A stretch of 64,000 bases of DNA, taken from assembly GCF_001571145.1 (NCBI RefSeq), contig NZ_BCTF01000011.1:62001-126000 (forward strand), in the 5' to 3' direction. A program made the position numbers and the translations under genes. The notes under the pieces were generated by a model. It had not been told where the DNA came from. It searched no databases and saw only the letters and a list, made by a program, of their open reading frames with translations. Source of the DNA: Hydrogenophaga flava NBRC 102514 (GTDB taxonomy: Bacteria; Pseudomonadota; Gammaproteobacteria; Burkholderiales; Burkholderiaceae_C). Shown piece after piece: positions 39,401-47,380 of this stretch. Position 1 is the stretch's first letter, and the number at the start of each line of letters is the position of its first letter.

Positions 39401-39713
39401 CTTCGGCCCTGTCAAGCCGGTGGTGCGCGTGGCCGGTGTGGAGGCCGCCGTGGCCTGCGCCAACGACAACCCCTACGGCCTGTCGGCGGCCGTGTTCGGC
39501 CGCGACGTGGCGCGTGCACTGGAGGTGGCCCGGCGCATCGAGTCCGGCATCTGCCACGTCAACGGGCCCACGGTGCACGACGAAGCCCAGATGCCGTTCG
39601 GCGGTGTCAAGGACTCGGGCCACGGCCGCTTCGGCGGCAAGGCCGGCATCGACGCCTTCACCGAACTGCGCTGGATCACCGTGCAGACCACGCCACGCCA
39701 CTACCCTTTCTGA
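36477..39713 (+). CDS. Fused ThDP-dependent 2-oxoacid decarboxylase-like enzyme and aromatic aldehyde dehydrogenase
   Basis: One continuous frame of 1078 residues. Residues 1 to about 582 form a complete ThDP enzyme of the acetolactate synthase/benzoylformate decarboxylase superfamily: catalytic Glu69 (RHEAAG), middle domain, and ThDP/Mg motif GDG 468-470 to NN 495-496. From Met596 a full aldehyde dehydrogenase follows, with PWNAPV, general-base Glu846 (LELGG) and nucleophile Cys880 (GQICMSTER), closest in motif to vanillin/salicylaldehyde dehydrogenases. The simplest reaction is aryl-2-oxoacid to aldehyde to aromatic acid, as MdlC plus MdlD do in mandelate breakdown. No stop separates the halves. 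AAGGAG at 38250-38255 lies 6 bases before Met596, so the dehydrogenase may also be made alone. ATG 36477 was chosen because upstream sequence runs antisense through the AraC gene. Confidence 0.88.
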   Translation: MTRMPDPSVPVPAPTRAAPLRLTGAQALVQVLLAEGVDTVFGIVGGKLSPLFHALSREPRIRFIGVRHEAAGPMMAAAVHAGTGRLAVAVGELGPGGLNLASGLGVALNNHLPLLAITTNQHRAASYPHVGVFMDLDTRAVTAPLTKWNAVVNDARRMPELARRAIREALSGRPGPVHLDIPQDVLGEVQAFAADEFALPPARYRVTEPPRPSARSVAAAVALLRAARRPLIVGGGGVVAAGAVAELRTLAQRLNAPVLPTQMALGLVPSDSPHFVGHGGIIAGDAVRHAFERADVVLSVGCRWSSWMWDERGALARRHHRVININIDPSALGQAVMHEVAMQADAGEALRDLLSALGDAPVPAGEWLAEVRAVRRRYEHKLALMAADTEETMHPAALAKAVADALPDDALAVYDGGHTTFWSNDFTQVREVRTRFHEPGMSHLGFGLPAAIALKSQFPRQPVFNITGDGAFGFTLNELDTARRHGLPVITIVHNNAAWGVIRMGQKAGMNFEMGTALEDTDYAAIARGFGCHGEVVTRAGDVAAALQRAIASGLPAVLDCRTKFLPHPAVGQFVSMNKYGFHSLSRVEMPKEQRMNEITMLVGGERVAAASGQTFERRNPLDGSVATRAPAASTADARAAVDAAAAAFGEWSRLGPGARRALLLKAAAELEARTPRFIETMAAETGAAAPWAGFNVHLAAGMLQEAAAITTQVSGEVIPSDVPGSLAMAVRQPAGVVLGIAPWNAPVILAVRAIATPLACGNTVVLKGSELCPATHGLIVEALQAAGLPPGAVNFVTNAPADAAEVVEAMVAHPAVRRVNFTGSTRVGRLLAVTCAQHLKPVVLELGGKAPFLVLDDADLDAAVDGAIFGAFANSGQICMSTERLVVDERVADTFVAKLAARAVGLPLGDPRKGPVVLGSVVDMGTVERCNALIDDALAKGATLVCGGKAENTLMPATVLDHVTRDMRIYHEESFGPVKPVVRVAGVEAAVACANDNPYGLSAAVFGRDVARALEVARRIESGICHVNGPTVHDEAQMPFGGVKDSGHGRFGGKAGIDAFTELRWITVQTTPRHYPF
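38250..38264 (+). promoter_or_regulatory. Internal ribosome binding site and start within the fusion gene
   Basis: AAGGAG (38250-38255), a 6-base spacer, and ATG (38262-38264) sit exactly at the junction of the two enzyme domains. This is an ideal initiation signal and is unexpected inside a coding sequence unless the halves were, or still are, translated separately. Confidence 0.6.
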
Positions 39714-39738
39714 ACCCACCCCAAAGAGGAGACACAAC

Positions 39739-40719
39739 ATGCACCGCAGAACCCTTTTGCGCGCCAGCGCCGCCTTCGGAGGCCTGGCCACCACCGGCTG
39801 GGCGGCCATGGCCCAGAGCAACCCGAACGTGTTCGTGTGGTCCGGCTTTCCGGCCGGCGGGCTGGGTGACCAGGTGACCCGGCCGATGCTGGAGCAGATG
39901 CGCGGCAAGTACCCGCAGAACTTCGTCTACGACAGCAAACCCGGCGCTGGCGGGCGCATTGCCGCCGAGTTCGTCAAGCGCTCGGCGCCCGATGGCGGCA
40001 ATCTGCTGCAGTGCCCCAGCTCCACCATCACGCTGCACCCGCACGTGTTCAAGAAGCTGCCCTACGACACCCTGTCCGACTTCGTGCCCATCGCCAGCCA
40101 GTGCTCGTACACGGCGGTGTTCACCGCCGGACCGGGGCTGCCGGCCGAGATCCGCACCGCCGCCGACTACCTCAAGTGGGCACAGGCCCACGCCGGCCAG
40201 GCCAACTACGGCGTACCGGCCATGGGCTCCACGCTGCACCTGGCTGGTGCCATGCTGGGCAAACAGGCCGGCGTGGACCTGCGCGCCGTGCCCTACAAGG
40301 GCGGTGCGCCGTTGCTCAACGACCTGCTGGGTGGGCAGATCCCGGTGAGCTTCAACGTGGTGAGCGAGGTGCTGCCGCACATCCGCTCGGGCAAGCTGCG
40401 CGCGCTGGCCGTGACCGCACCCACGCGCTGGAAGGCCTTGCCCGATGTGCCGACGCTCACCGAACTGGGCTTCAAGGAAGTGGCGTTTGTCGACTGGCTG
40501 GGCTGGTACGGCCCCGCCGGCACACCCGCGGCCAAGGTGGCGGCGCTCAACACCGCCGTGGGGGCGGCGCTGGACACACCAGCCATGGGGGAGGTGCTGG
40601 GCAAGCTGGGCCTGGAGGTCATGAAGATGGCACCGGAACCATTCGCAGCGGCGGTGAAAGAGAATCACGCCTTCTGGCAACGGGTGGTCAAGACCACCGG
40701 TTTCACCCCGGAGGACTGA
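39739..40719 (+). CDS. Bug-family tripartite tricarboxylate transporter receptor
   Basis: 326 residues with an export signal containing an Arg pair (MHRRTLLRASAAFGG), cleaved near AMA-QSNP. The Bug core is FPAGGLGDQVTRPML and LPYDTLSDFVPIA. It starts 25 bases after the fusion gene with an AGAGGAG ribosome site. A ligand such as an aryl-2-oxo or hydroxy acid would fit the neighbouring enzyme; this is inference. Confidence 0.88.
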   Translation: MHRRTLLRASAAFGGLATTGWAAMAQSNPNVFVWSGFPAGGLGDQVTRPMLEQMRGKYPQNFVYDSKPGAGGRIAAEFVKRSAPDGGNLLQCPSSTITLHPHVFKKLPYDTLSDFVPIASQCSYTAVFTAGPGLPAEIRTAADYLKWAQAHAGQANYGVPAMGSTLHLAGAMLGKQAGVDLRAVPYKGGAPLLNDLLGGQIPVSFNVVSEVLPHIRSGKLRALAVTAPTRWKALPDVPTLTELGFKEVAFVDWLGWYGPAGTPAAKVAALNTAVGAALDTPAMGEVLGKLGLEVMKMAPEPFAAAVKENHAFWQRVVKTTGFTPED

Positions 40720-41145
40720 ATGGCATCACTCACACTGGAACAGGCCCAGCGCATCATCGCCGGCGCTCTGGCCCGCTCGCGCGAAAAGGGTTTCAAGCCC
40801 ATGGGCATCGCCGTGGTGGACGAGGGCGGCAACCTCAAGGCCTTTGTGCGGGAAGACGGTGCCAGCATGTTCCGCTTCGAGATCGCCCAGGCCAAGGCCT
40901 GGGGGGCGGTGGGCATGGGGGTGTCCAGCCGGGTGCTGGGCCAGCGGGCCCAGGACAACCCCAACTTCTTCGTCTCGCTGGCCGCCACCTCCCAGGGGCG
41001 CTTTCTGCCGCAGACGGGCGCGGTGCTGATCCGCGATGGCGCAGGAAATTTGCTGGGTGCGGTCGGCGCCAGTGGCGGCATCGGGGACGAGGACGAGCTC
41101 ATCTGCGCCGCCGGGGTCGAGGCGGCCGGGCTGGTCAGCGGCTGA
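40720..41145 (+). CDS. GlcG/HbpS-like small protein (DUF336)
   Basis: 141 residues of the GlcG/HbpS fold: GIAVVDEGGNLKAFVRED, FRFEIAQAKAWGAVGMG and GAVGASGGIGDEDELICAAG. Family members bind haem or cobalamin, or occur without known role beside glycolate and aromatic operons. The ATG directly abuts the Bug stop (TGAATG), so the two are translationally coupled. Confidence 0.88.
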   Translation: MASLTLEQAQRIIAGALARSREKGFKPMGIAVVDEGGNLKAFVREDGASMFRFEIAQAKAWGAVGMGVSSRVLGQRAQDNPNFFVSLAATSQGRFLPQTGAVLIRDGAGNLLGAVGASGGIGDEDELICAAGVEAAGLVSG

Positions 41146-41176
41146 GCCGTCCCTTCGCCCGGCGTGAGCCGCCGAG

Positions 41177-41962
41177 TCAGCCCTGGTTGAAGTGCGCGGG
41201 GCGCTTGTCCAGCCGGGCGCGCATGCCCTCGTGCTTGTCGGGGCTGGCGAACGCGGTCTGGAAGGCGTTGCGCTCGTACTCCAGCCCGGCCGACAGCGGC
41301 GTCTCCATGGCCATCAGCACCGACTCCTTGATCAGGCGCAGCGCCACCGCCGGCAGCGCGCACAGCTGCTGTGCCACCGCCAGCGCGCGGGCTTCCACCG
41401 CCTCGTTGTCCAGCACCTCGGCCACCAGGCCGATGCGCGCGGCGGTCTCGGCGTCGATGGGCTCACCGAGCAGCAGCAGCTTCATCGCGCCGTGTTTGCC
41501 CAGCGCCCGCGTGAGACGCTGCGTCGCGCCGCCGCCGGGCATGATGCCCACCTTCACCTCGGGCTGACCGAAGCGCGCGCTGCGCCCGGCCAGAATCAGG
41601 TCGGCGTGCAGCGCCAGTTCACAGCCGCCGCCCAGCGCGTGCCCGCGCACCGCCGCGATCACCGGCTTCTTGCAGGCCGCGATCGCGCCCCAGAGCAGGT
41701 CGTGGCGGCGCTGCAGCAGGTCGATGGGGCCGGCGTCCACGTACTCGCCCAGGTCGGCGCCGGCGCAGAAGGCCCGTTCACCACCAGCGAGCACGACCAC
41801 GCGCACCGCCGGGTCGGCGTCCAGGCGCCGGAAGGCCTCGGCCAGCGCCCGGCGCAGCGCCAGGTTGAGCGCGTTGAGCACCTCGGGGCGGTGGATGCGC
41901 AGCAGCACTACGCCGTCCTGTAGGCGTTCCTCGATCAGCGGGCTGTCGGTGACGGCGCTCAT
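41177..41962 (-). CDS. Enoyl-CoA hydratase
   Basis: 261 residues, crotonase fold. Both catalytic glutamates of true hydratases are present: GGGCELA near residue 110 and GQPEVKVGIMPGGG near 130. It adds water to a 2-enoyl-CoA. It overlaps the upstream crotonase by 4 bases and is the last gene of the operon that begins with the Bug gene at 48358. Confidence 0.92.
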   Translation of the reverse strand: MSAVTDSPLIEERLQDGVVLLRIHRPEVLNALNLALRRALAEAFRRLDADPAVRVVVLAGGERAFCAGADLGEYVDAGPIDLLQRRHDLLWGAIAACKKPVIAAVRGHALGGGCELALHADLILAGRSARFGQPEVKVGIMPGGGATQRLTRALGKHGAMKLLLLGEPIDAETAARIGLVAEVLDNEAVEARALAVAQQLCALPAVALRLIKESVLMAMETPLSAGLEYERNAFQTAFASPDKHEGMRARLDKRPAHFNQG

Positions 41963-42765
41963 GCGGCACCCCCGCTGAACACCGGCGCGCGCTTCTCGAA
42001 GAAGGCGGCCACGGCTTCGGCGTGGTCGGCCGTGTGGTGCGCCAGGCCCTGCAGCCGGCCGGCGGCGTCCAGCGCCTCGTCCAGGGTGCCGGTGCGCGCC
42101 TGCTGCAGCAGCTGTTTGGTCCAGCGCAGCACCTGGGGCGGGTTGGCAGCAATGCGGCCGGCCAATTTCAGGGCCTCGGGCAAGAGCTCGTCGGGCGCGA
42201 CCACGCGCGAGACCAGGCCGATGCGTTGCGCCTCGTCGGCGTCAATGGTGTCGCCGGTCAGCGCCAGCTCGGCCGCCTTGGCGTGACCGACCACGCGCGG
42301 CAGCAGCCAGCAGCCACCATCGCCGGGAATGATGCCGACCTTCACGAAGCTCTCTGCGAAGCGCGCGGTGGTGGATGCGATGCGCAGGTCGCACATGCAG
42401 GCCAGGTCGTTGCCAGCGCCGATGGCTGGGCCATTGACCGCCGCGATCAGCGGCACCTGCAGCCGCGCCAGCGCGCGCGGGATGCGCTGGATGCCCTGGC
42501 GGTAGCGCTCGGTGATCTCGTCGGGGGTGCCGGCGAACATGCCCGTGCGGTCGCGCATCTCGGCCACGTTGCCGCCCGAGCAGAAAGCGCTGCCGGCGCC
42601 GGTGAGCACGGCGGCGCGCACCGAGAGGTCCGCATTGAGTTTGTCCACCAGCGATTCAAAGGCGGCGAACATCGCTTCCCCACTGAGCGCGTTGCGTGTG
42701 TCGGGGCGGTTGATCGTGATGAGCGCGATGTGATCGCGGCGGGTGATGAGCAGGGGTTCGTTCAT
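41959..42765 (-). CDS. Crotonase-family protein resembling PaaG isomerase
   Basis: 268 residues, crotonase fold, but the two hydratase glutamates are replaced: GAGNDLA instead of GGGxELA, and [22 protein letters not shown] where the second Glu would be. The pattern GG-WLLPR after IP and the general layout resemble PaaG, the ring 1,2-epoxyphenylacetyl-CoA isomerase, and delta-isomerases. It is unlikely to be a standard hydratase. It overlaps thiolase and hydratase genes by 4 bases each. Confidence 0.85.
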   Translation of the reverse strand: MNEPLLITRRDHIALITINRPDTRNALSGEAMFAAFESLVDKLNADLSVRAAVLTGAGSAFCSGGNVAEMRDRTGMFAGTPDEITERYRQGIQRIPRALARLQVPLIAAVNGPAIGAGNDLACMCDLRIASTTARFAESFVKVGIIPGDGGCWLLPRVVGHAKAAELALTGDTIDADEAQRIGLVSRVVAPDELLPEALKLAGRIAANPPQVLRWTKQLLQQARTGTLDEALDAAGRLQGLAHHTADHAEAVAAFFEKRAPVFSGGAA

Positions 42766-43976
42766 GCGTTGTCTCCCAAGTGTTCAATCGCCATGGCCAC
42801 GCCCTGGCCGACGCCCACGCACATGGTGACCAGGCCGTAGCGCCCGCCTTTGCGCCGCAGTTGCCGCGCAGCGGTGAGCACCAGGCGTGCGCCGCTCATG
42901 CCCAGCGGATGGCCGAAGGCGATGGCACCGCCATTGGGGTTCACGTGTGGCGCGTCGTCCGGCAGGCCCAGTGCGCGGGTCACCGCCAGCCCTTGTGCGG
43001 CGAATGCCTCGTTGAGTTCGATCACGTCGAAGTCGCTCACGCGCAGGCCGGTCTGCGCGAGCAGTTTGTGCACCGCGGGCACCGGGCCGAAGCCCATCAC
43101 CCGCGGCGCGACGCCGGCGCTGGCATAGCCGACGATGCGCGCCAGCGGACGCAGGCCGTGGCGCGACACCGCAGCTTCATTGGCCAGCAGCAGCGCCGCC
43201 GCGCCGTCGTTCACGCCCGAGGAGTTGCCGGCGGTCACGCTGCCGTCCTTGCGGAAGGCGGGCTTGAGCGCGGCCAGGCTTTCGGCGGTGGTGTCGGTGC
43301 GCGGGTGCTCGTCTTCGGTGACCTGGGTGACGGCGCCCTTGCGGCCGGGCACGTCGACGGGGGTGATCTCTTGCGCCAGCACACCCGAGCGCATCGCGGC
43401 CGCCGCACGCTGCTGGCTGCGCAGCGCGAACGCATCCTGGTCAGCGCGCGAGATGCCGTGTTCGCGCGCCACGTTCTCGGCCGTCTCGCCCATGGCGTCG
43501 GTGCCGTGCAGCTGTTCCATGCGCGGGTTCACGAAGCGCCAGCCGATGGTGGAGTCGTGGACCTCGGCGTGGCGCGAAAACGCGGCCGTGGGCTTGGGCA
43601 TCACCAGCGGCGCGCGGCTCATGCTCTCGACGCCGCCGGCGATGGCCAGTTGCGCCTGGCCCGCGTGCAGCGCACGCGCCGCCTGCGCCACGGCTTCGAG
43701 GCCTGATCCGCAGAGCCGGTTCACCGTCACCGCCGGCACCTCCACCGGCAGGCCCGCAAGCAGCGTGCACATGCGCGCCACGTTGCGGTTGTCCTCGCCG
43801 GCCTGGTTGACGCAGCCGTAGACCAGCTCGTCGATCAGCGCCGGGTCCAGCGATGGATGCCGCGCCATCAGCGCGCGGATCGGGATCGCACCCAGGTCGT
43901 CGGTGCGCACCGACGACAGCGCACCACCGTATCGCCCGATGGGCGTGCGCACGCCGTCACAGAGAAAGGCGTTCAT
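42762..43976 (-). CDS. pcaF: 3-oxoadipyl-CoA/acetyl-CoA thiolase (PcaF/PaaJ-like)
   Basis: 404 residues. Nucleophile Cys89 in [11 protein letters not shown], the [10 protein letters not shown] histidine and the late TMCVGVGQG cysteine are all present. The segments [16 protein letters not shown] and [12 protein letters not shown] are typical of the beta-ketoadipyl-CoA thiolase branch. It cleaves 3-oxoadipyl-CoA or a related 3-oxoacyl-CoA to acetyl-CoA and a shorter acyl-CoA. ATG 43976 starts [14 protein letters not shown]. Confidence 0.9.
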   Translation of the reverse strand: MNAFLCDGVRTPIGRYGGALSSVRTDDLGAIPIRALMARHPSLDPALIDELVYGCVNQAGEDNRNVARMCTLLAGLPVEVPAVTVNRLCGSGLEAVAQAARALHAGQAQLAIAGGVESMSRAPLVMPKPTAAFSRHAEVHDSTIGWRFVNPRMEQLHGTDAMGETAENVAREHGISRADQDAFALRSQQRAAAAMRSGVLAQEITPVDVPGRKGAVTQVTEDEHPRTDTTAESLAALKPAFRKDGSVTAGNSSGVNDGAAALLLANEAAVSRHGLRPLARIVGYASAGVAPRVMGFGPVPAVHKLLAQTGLRVSDFDVIELNEAFAAQGLAVTRALGLPDDAPHVNPNGGAIAFGHPLGMSGARLVLTAARQLRRKGGRYGLVTMCVGVGQGVAMAIEHLGDNA

Positions 43977-43978
43977 GT

Positions 43979-44821
43979 TCACAGGCCCAGCACGCGTTCG
44001 GCGTTGCCGTGCATGATTTTTTCCATCACCTCGGGCTTGTAGCCCAGCTCGTCCCACTCGCGCAGGATGCGTTCATACGGCAGGCTGGGGTAGTCGCTGC
44101 CGAACATGATCTTGTCCTGCAGGCGGCCGCGGATGTCGACCTTGAGGTTGCCCGGGAAGTGCTTGGGCGCCCAGCCCGACATCTCCCAGTACACGTTGCC
44201 CTTGTGCAGCGCGACGGCCGTGGTCTCGTCGACCCAGGGCCAGCCGGGATGGGCCATGATGATCTTCAGCTGAGGGAAGTCGGCCGCGAGCTGGTCGATG
44301 TGTTCCGGGTGGGCGTGGCGCACCAGGGCGCCGTTGCCGCCGGGCATGCCGGCGCCCATGCCGGTGGTGCCCACGTCCACCATCACCGCCGCGCCCATCG
44401 CGTTGATCTCTTCGAACAGCGGGTAGTAGCGCCTATCGCTCACGGCGAAGTGCTGCATGATGGGGTGGAAGTGGAAGCCGATGAAGCCCAGCTCCTTGAT
44501 GGCCTTGCGGGCCTGGATCATCGCGATCTCGCCCTTGGCCGGCTCCACCGCGCCCCAGCACTGGATCACGCGCTGCGGGTTGCGTTTCCACATGCCGTGC
44601 ACGTACTCGTTGGTGCAGGGCGGGGCGGCCACCGTGGTATCCAGATCGAGCGCGACGAGGCAGGCCTCGACGCCCGCGCCGGTGAACTCTGCTATCACGT
44701 CTTCTTCGCTCTTGCCCACCCAGTCGCGCTTCCAGTAGCGGGCCAGTTCGGCCGGGTAGGGGCCCTGGGATTCGATCCAGGTGGGGGTGCCGGGGTAGCA
44801 GTGCAGGTCGATGATGCGCAT
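43979..44821 (-). CDS. Amidohydrolase-2 family (resorcylate decarboxylase-like) protein
   Basis: 280 residues. Motifs: DLHCYPG at the start (one canonical His of HxH is replaced by Tyr), [12 protein letters not shown] near 138, [12 protein letters not shown] near 210 and [11 protein letters not shown] near 247. It resembles metal-dependent nonoxidative decarboxylases and hydrolases. In an aryl-CoA operon it may decarboxylate or hydrolyse a ring acid. It lies between ligase (23 bases upstream) and thiolase (2 bases downstream). Confidence 0.85.
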   Translation of the reverse strand: MRIIDLHCYPGTPTWIESQGPYPAELARYWKRDWVGKSEEDVIAEFTGAGVEACLVALDLDTTVAAPPCTNEYVHGMWKRNPQRVIQCWGAVEPAKGEIAMIQARKAIKELGFIGFHFHPIMQHFAVSDRRYYPLFEEINAMGAAVMVDVGTTGMGAGMPGGNGALVRHAHPEHIDQLAADFPQLKIIMAHPGWPWVDETTAVALHKGNVYWEMSGWAPKHFPGNLKVDIRGRLQDKIMFGSDYPSLPYERILREWDELGYKPEVMEKIMHGNAERVLGL

Positions 44822-44844
44822 GGTGTGTCTCTTGTTTGTGTGGT

Positions 44845-46506
44845 TCAGTGAGCGGCGGCTGCGGCCTGTTCGTCCTGAAGCTTCTTCGCCACCAGTTCGC
44901 CCAGGGCTTTCTTGGACACCTTGCCGAAGGTGGAGACCGGGAAGTCGGGCAGGATTTCCAGCCGCTCGGGCAGCTTGAACTTGGCGATTTCCTTGGTCAG
45001 CAGAAAGCCGACCAGCTCCTTGAGGTGCAGCTTCTGATGCGGCTTGAGGATCACGAAGGCGCACATCTTTTCGCCCATCGCGGCGTCGGGCATGGGCACG
45101 CAGGCCACGTTCTGCACCGCCGGGTGCATGAGGATCAGGTTCTCCACTTCTTCGGCGCTGATCTTTTCGCCGCCGCGGTTGATCAGGTCTTTCTTGCGGC
45201 CCTCGACGATGTAGTTGCCGCTGGGGTGCTTGCGCATCAGGTCGCCGGAGCGGTAGAAGCCCTCGGGCGTGAACTGGCGCGCGTTGTATTCGGGCACGCC
45301 GTAGTAGCCGCGCAGCGTGTAGGGGCCGCGCACCGTGAACTCGCCCACCTCGCCGTCGGGTACCTCGCGCCCGTCGTCGTCGAGCAGCAGCACCTCGTCG
45401 TCCGGGCAGACCGGGCGGCCGCAGGTCTCCAGCTTGACCTCTTCGGGGTCGCTGGCGCGCACGAACATCAGCGTGCCTTCGGACATGCCGAAGTTCTCCT
45501 GCACGAACACGCCGGGGATCAGCGTACGCGTCTTCGCGCGCACCTCGGGCTGCATGCGCTGGCCACCGCTCTGGATCAGCTTCAGGCTCGACAGGTTGAA
45601 GTTCTCGACTGCCGGGTCGTTGATGAGGCGGATCAGCAGCGCGGGCACGACCTTGAGGTGCGTGACCTTGTGCTTCTCGATCAGCGCGAACATCTCGGCC
45701 GGGCGGGTGCTGCCGTGCAGGACCACCTTGGCGCCCTTGAACAGAAAGCCCTGGATGCCCGGGCAGGCCAGCGGCAGGTTGTGCGCGATGGGCAGCACCA
45801 GCAGCAGCACCGAGTCGGGCGAGATCTCGCAGACCTCGGCCGCCACCTTGGAGTTGTAGGCGTAGTCGTTGTTGGTGCGCGGGATCAGCTTGGGGATGCC
45901 GGTGGTGCCGCCCGAGAGCTGGAAGATGCAGGGGTCGGTCGGGTCGATCTGGATATCGCTCAGGCGCGAGTCGGGCAGCTTGGCGGGCTTGGCGATCAGC
46001 TCGCGCAGCGAGACCTCGCCCGCACCGGCGTTGCCCAGCACGATGCGGAACTTGAGCGACGGGTTTTCGTTCTGCACACGGGTGATGACCGGCGCGAAAG
46101 CGAAGTCACCCGCCGTGTCGGGGTAGACCGCGGTGGTGGCGCCCGAGAGCTGCACGAACTGGCTGATCTCTGCATAGCGGTGCGTGACCAGGGCCGCGAT
46201 CGGGATGCAGCCGATCTTCTGCAGCGCGAAGTACAGCACCACGAACTCGTGCACGTTGGGCAGCGTGGGCACCACACGGTCCAGTGGCTGCAGGCCCAGG
46301 TCAAGCAGGTTGAGCGCGAGGTTGCTGCTCACCCGGTCCAGCTCGGCGTAGGTGTAGACCGTGTCGCCGTCGATCAGCGCGACGCGGTCGGCGTAACGCT
46401 GGAACACCTCGGCGAACTCCTGCGCCAGCGAGCGGTCCTGCCAGTAGCCTTTGGCGCGGTAGCGCGCGGCGAACTCGGGGGGGAAGGGAACGAATCCTTC
46501 GAGCAT
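44845..46506 (-). CDS. AMP-dependent aryl acid ligase (2,3-dihydroxybenzoate-AMP ligase-like)
   Basis: 553 residues, ANL superfamily. The ATP loop QLSGGTTGIPKLIPRTNNDY is near residue 188, NFGMSEGTLMF near 335, YRSGDLMRKHPSG near 415 and the catalytic Lys segment STFGKVSKKALG near 528. Sequence style resembles EntE/DhbE and salicylate- or hydroxybenzoate-activating ligases. With no carrier-protein gene nearby, it probably makes an aryl-CoA that enters the downstream beta-oxidation-like steps. Confidence 0.9.
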   Translation of the reverse strand: MLEGFVPFPPEFAARYRAKGYWQDRSLAQEFAEVFQRYADRVALIDGDTVYTYAELDRVSSNLALNLLDLGLQPLDRVVPTLPNVHEFVVLYFALQKIGCIPIAALVTHRYAEISQFVQLSGATTAVYPDTAGDFAFAPVITRVQNENPSLKFRIVLGNAGAGEVSLRELIAKPAKLPDSRLSDIQIDPTDPCIFQLSGGTTGIPKLIPRTNNDYAYNSKVAAEVCEISPDSVLLLVLPIAHNLPLACPGIQGFLFKGAKVVLHGSTRPAEMFALIEKHKVTHLKVVPALLIRLINDPAVENFNLSSLKLIQSGGQRMQPEVRAKTRTLIPGVFVQENFGMSEGTLMFVRASDPEEVKLETCGRPVCPDDEVLLLDDDGREVPDGEVGEFTVRGPYTLRGYYGVPEYNARQFTPEGFYRSGDLMRKHPSGNYIVEGRKKDLINRGGEKISAEEVENLILMHPAVQNVACVPMPDAAMGEKMCAFVILKPHQKLHLKELVGFLLTKEIAKFKLPERLEILPDFPVSTFGKVSKKALGELVAKKLQDEQAAAAAH

Positions 46507-46524
46507 GGAAGTCTCCTCGGTGTG

Positions 46525-47298
46525 TCAGGTGGAACTGGTGAAACCGCCGTCGATGACGACCACCTCGCCCGTCACGAAGCGCATGCCGGTGATCAGGTTC
46601 AGCATCACCTCGGCCACGTCGTCGGCGGTCACGCAGCGCTTGAGCGGCGTGGCCTTGGCGCGCGCACCCATGAGCGCGTCGTACTTGTCGCCCAGCATGC
46701 GTTCCATCCAGTCGCCTTCCATCCAGCCCGGGGCGACGGCGTTCACGCGGATGTCCGGCCCCAGGTTCCAAGCCATCATCTTGGTCAGGCTCACCACCGC
46801 GGCCTTGCTGGCGGCGTACGGTGGTGGCTGCGGGCCGGGGCGCAGGCCCACGATGCTGGCGGTGTTGACGATGCAGGGCTCGCCGCCGGTTTCCTTGCTC
46901 TTACGCAGCAGTTCCACCGCCGCGCGCGTGACCTGGAAGTTACCGCGCACGTTGACCGCGAAGGTGCGGTCCCAGGCATCCATGTCCAGGCTGTCCAGGT
47001 CCTTGACCTTCCAGGTCGCGGTGGTGCCGGCGTTGTTGATCAGCGTGTCGAGACGGCCGAAGGCCTCGCCGACTTTGGCGAGCATCTGGCGCACCGCGGC
47101 GTCGTCGCTCACATCGCACTGCAGCAGCAGCGTCTTCGCGCCCAGGGCCTGGGCTTCTTCGGCCACGGCCTGCGCGGCCTGGGCGCTCGATGCGTAGTTG
47201 ATGGCGACGTCGAAGCCGGCATGGGCCAGGGCCAGCACGGCGCTGCGGCCGATGCCGGTGCCGCCGCCGGTGACGAGGGCTTTCTTGCGTGAAGTCAT
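46525..47298 (-). CDS. Short-chain dehydrogenase/reductase
   Basis: 257 residues, classical SDR. Cofactor site TGGGTGIGRS at residues 10-19, NNAGT near 90, catalytic Ser in NTASIVG near 147, and YAASK near 162. It probably oxidises a hydroxyacyl-CoA or ring alcohol in the aryl-CoA operon. The lone gap of 82 bases before it separates it from the Bug gene. Confidence 0.92.
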   Translation of the reverse strand: MTSRKKALVTGGGTGIGRSAVLALAHAGFDVAINYASSAQAAQAVAEEAQALGAKTLLLQCDVSDDAAVRQMLAKVGEAFGRLDTLINNAGTTATWKVKDLDSLDMDAWDRTFAVNVRGNFQVTRAAVELLRKSKETGGEPCIVNTASIVGLRPGPQPPPYAASKAAVVSLTKMMAWNLGPDIRVNAVAPGWMEGDWMERMLGDKYDALMGARAKATPLKRCVTADDVAEVMLNLITGMRFVTGEVVVIDGGFTSST

Positions 47299-47380
47299 GG
47301 GAGATCTCCGGGGAATGAAGGGGTGAGTGGGGCCCGGACCCCGGCGGTCCGGGGCCCTGGATGCGTGAAAAGGAAAGGGC

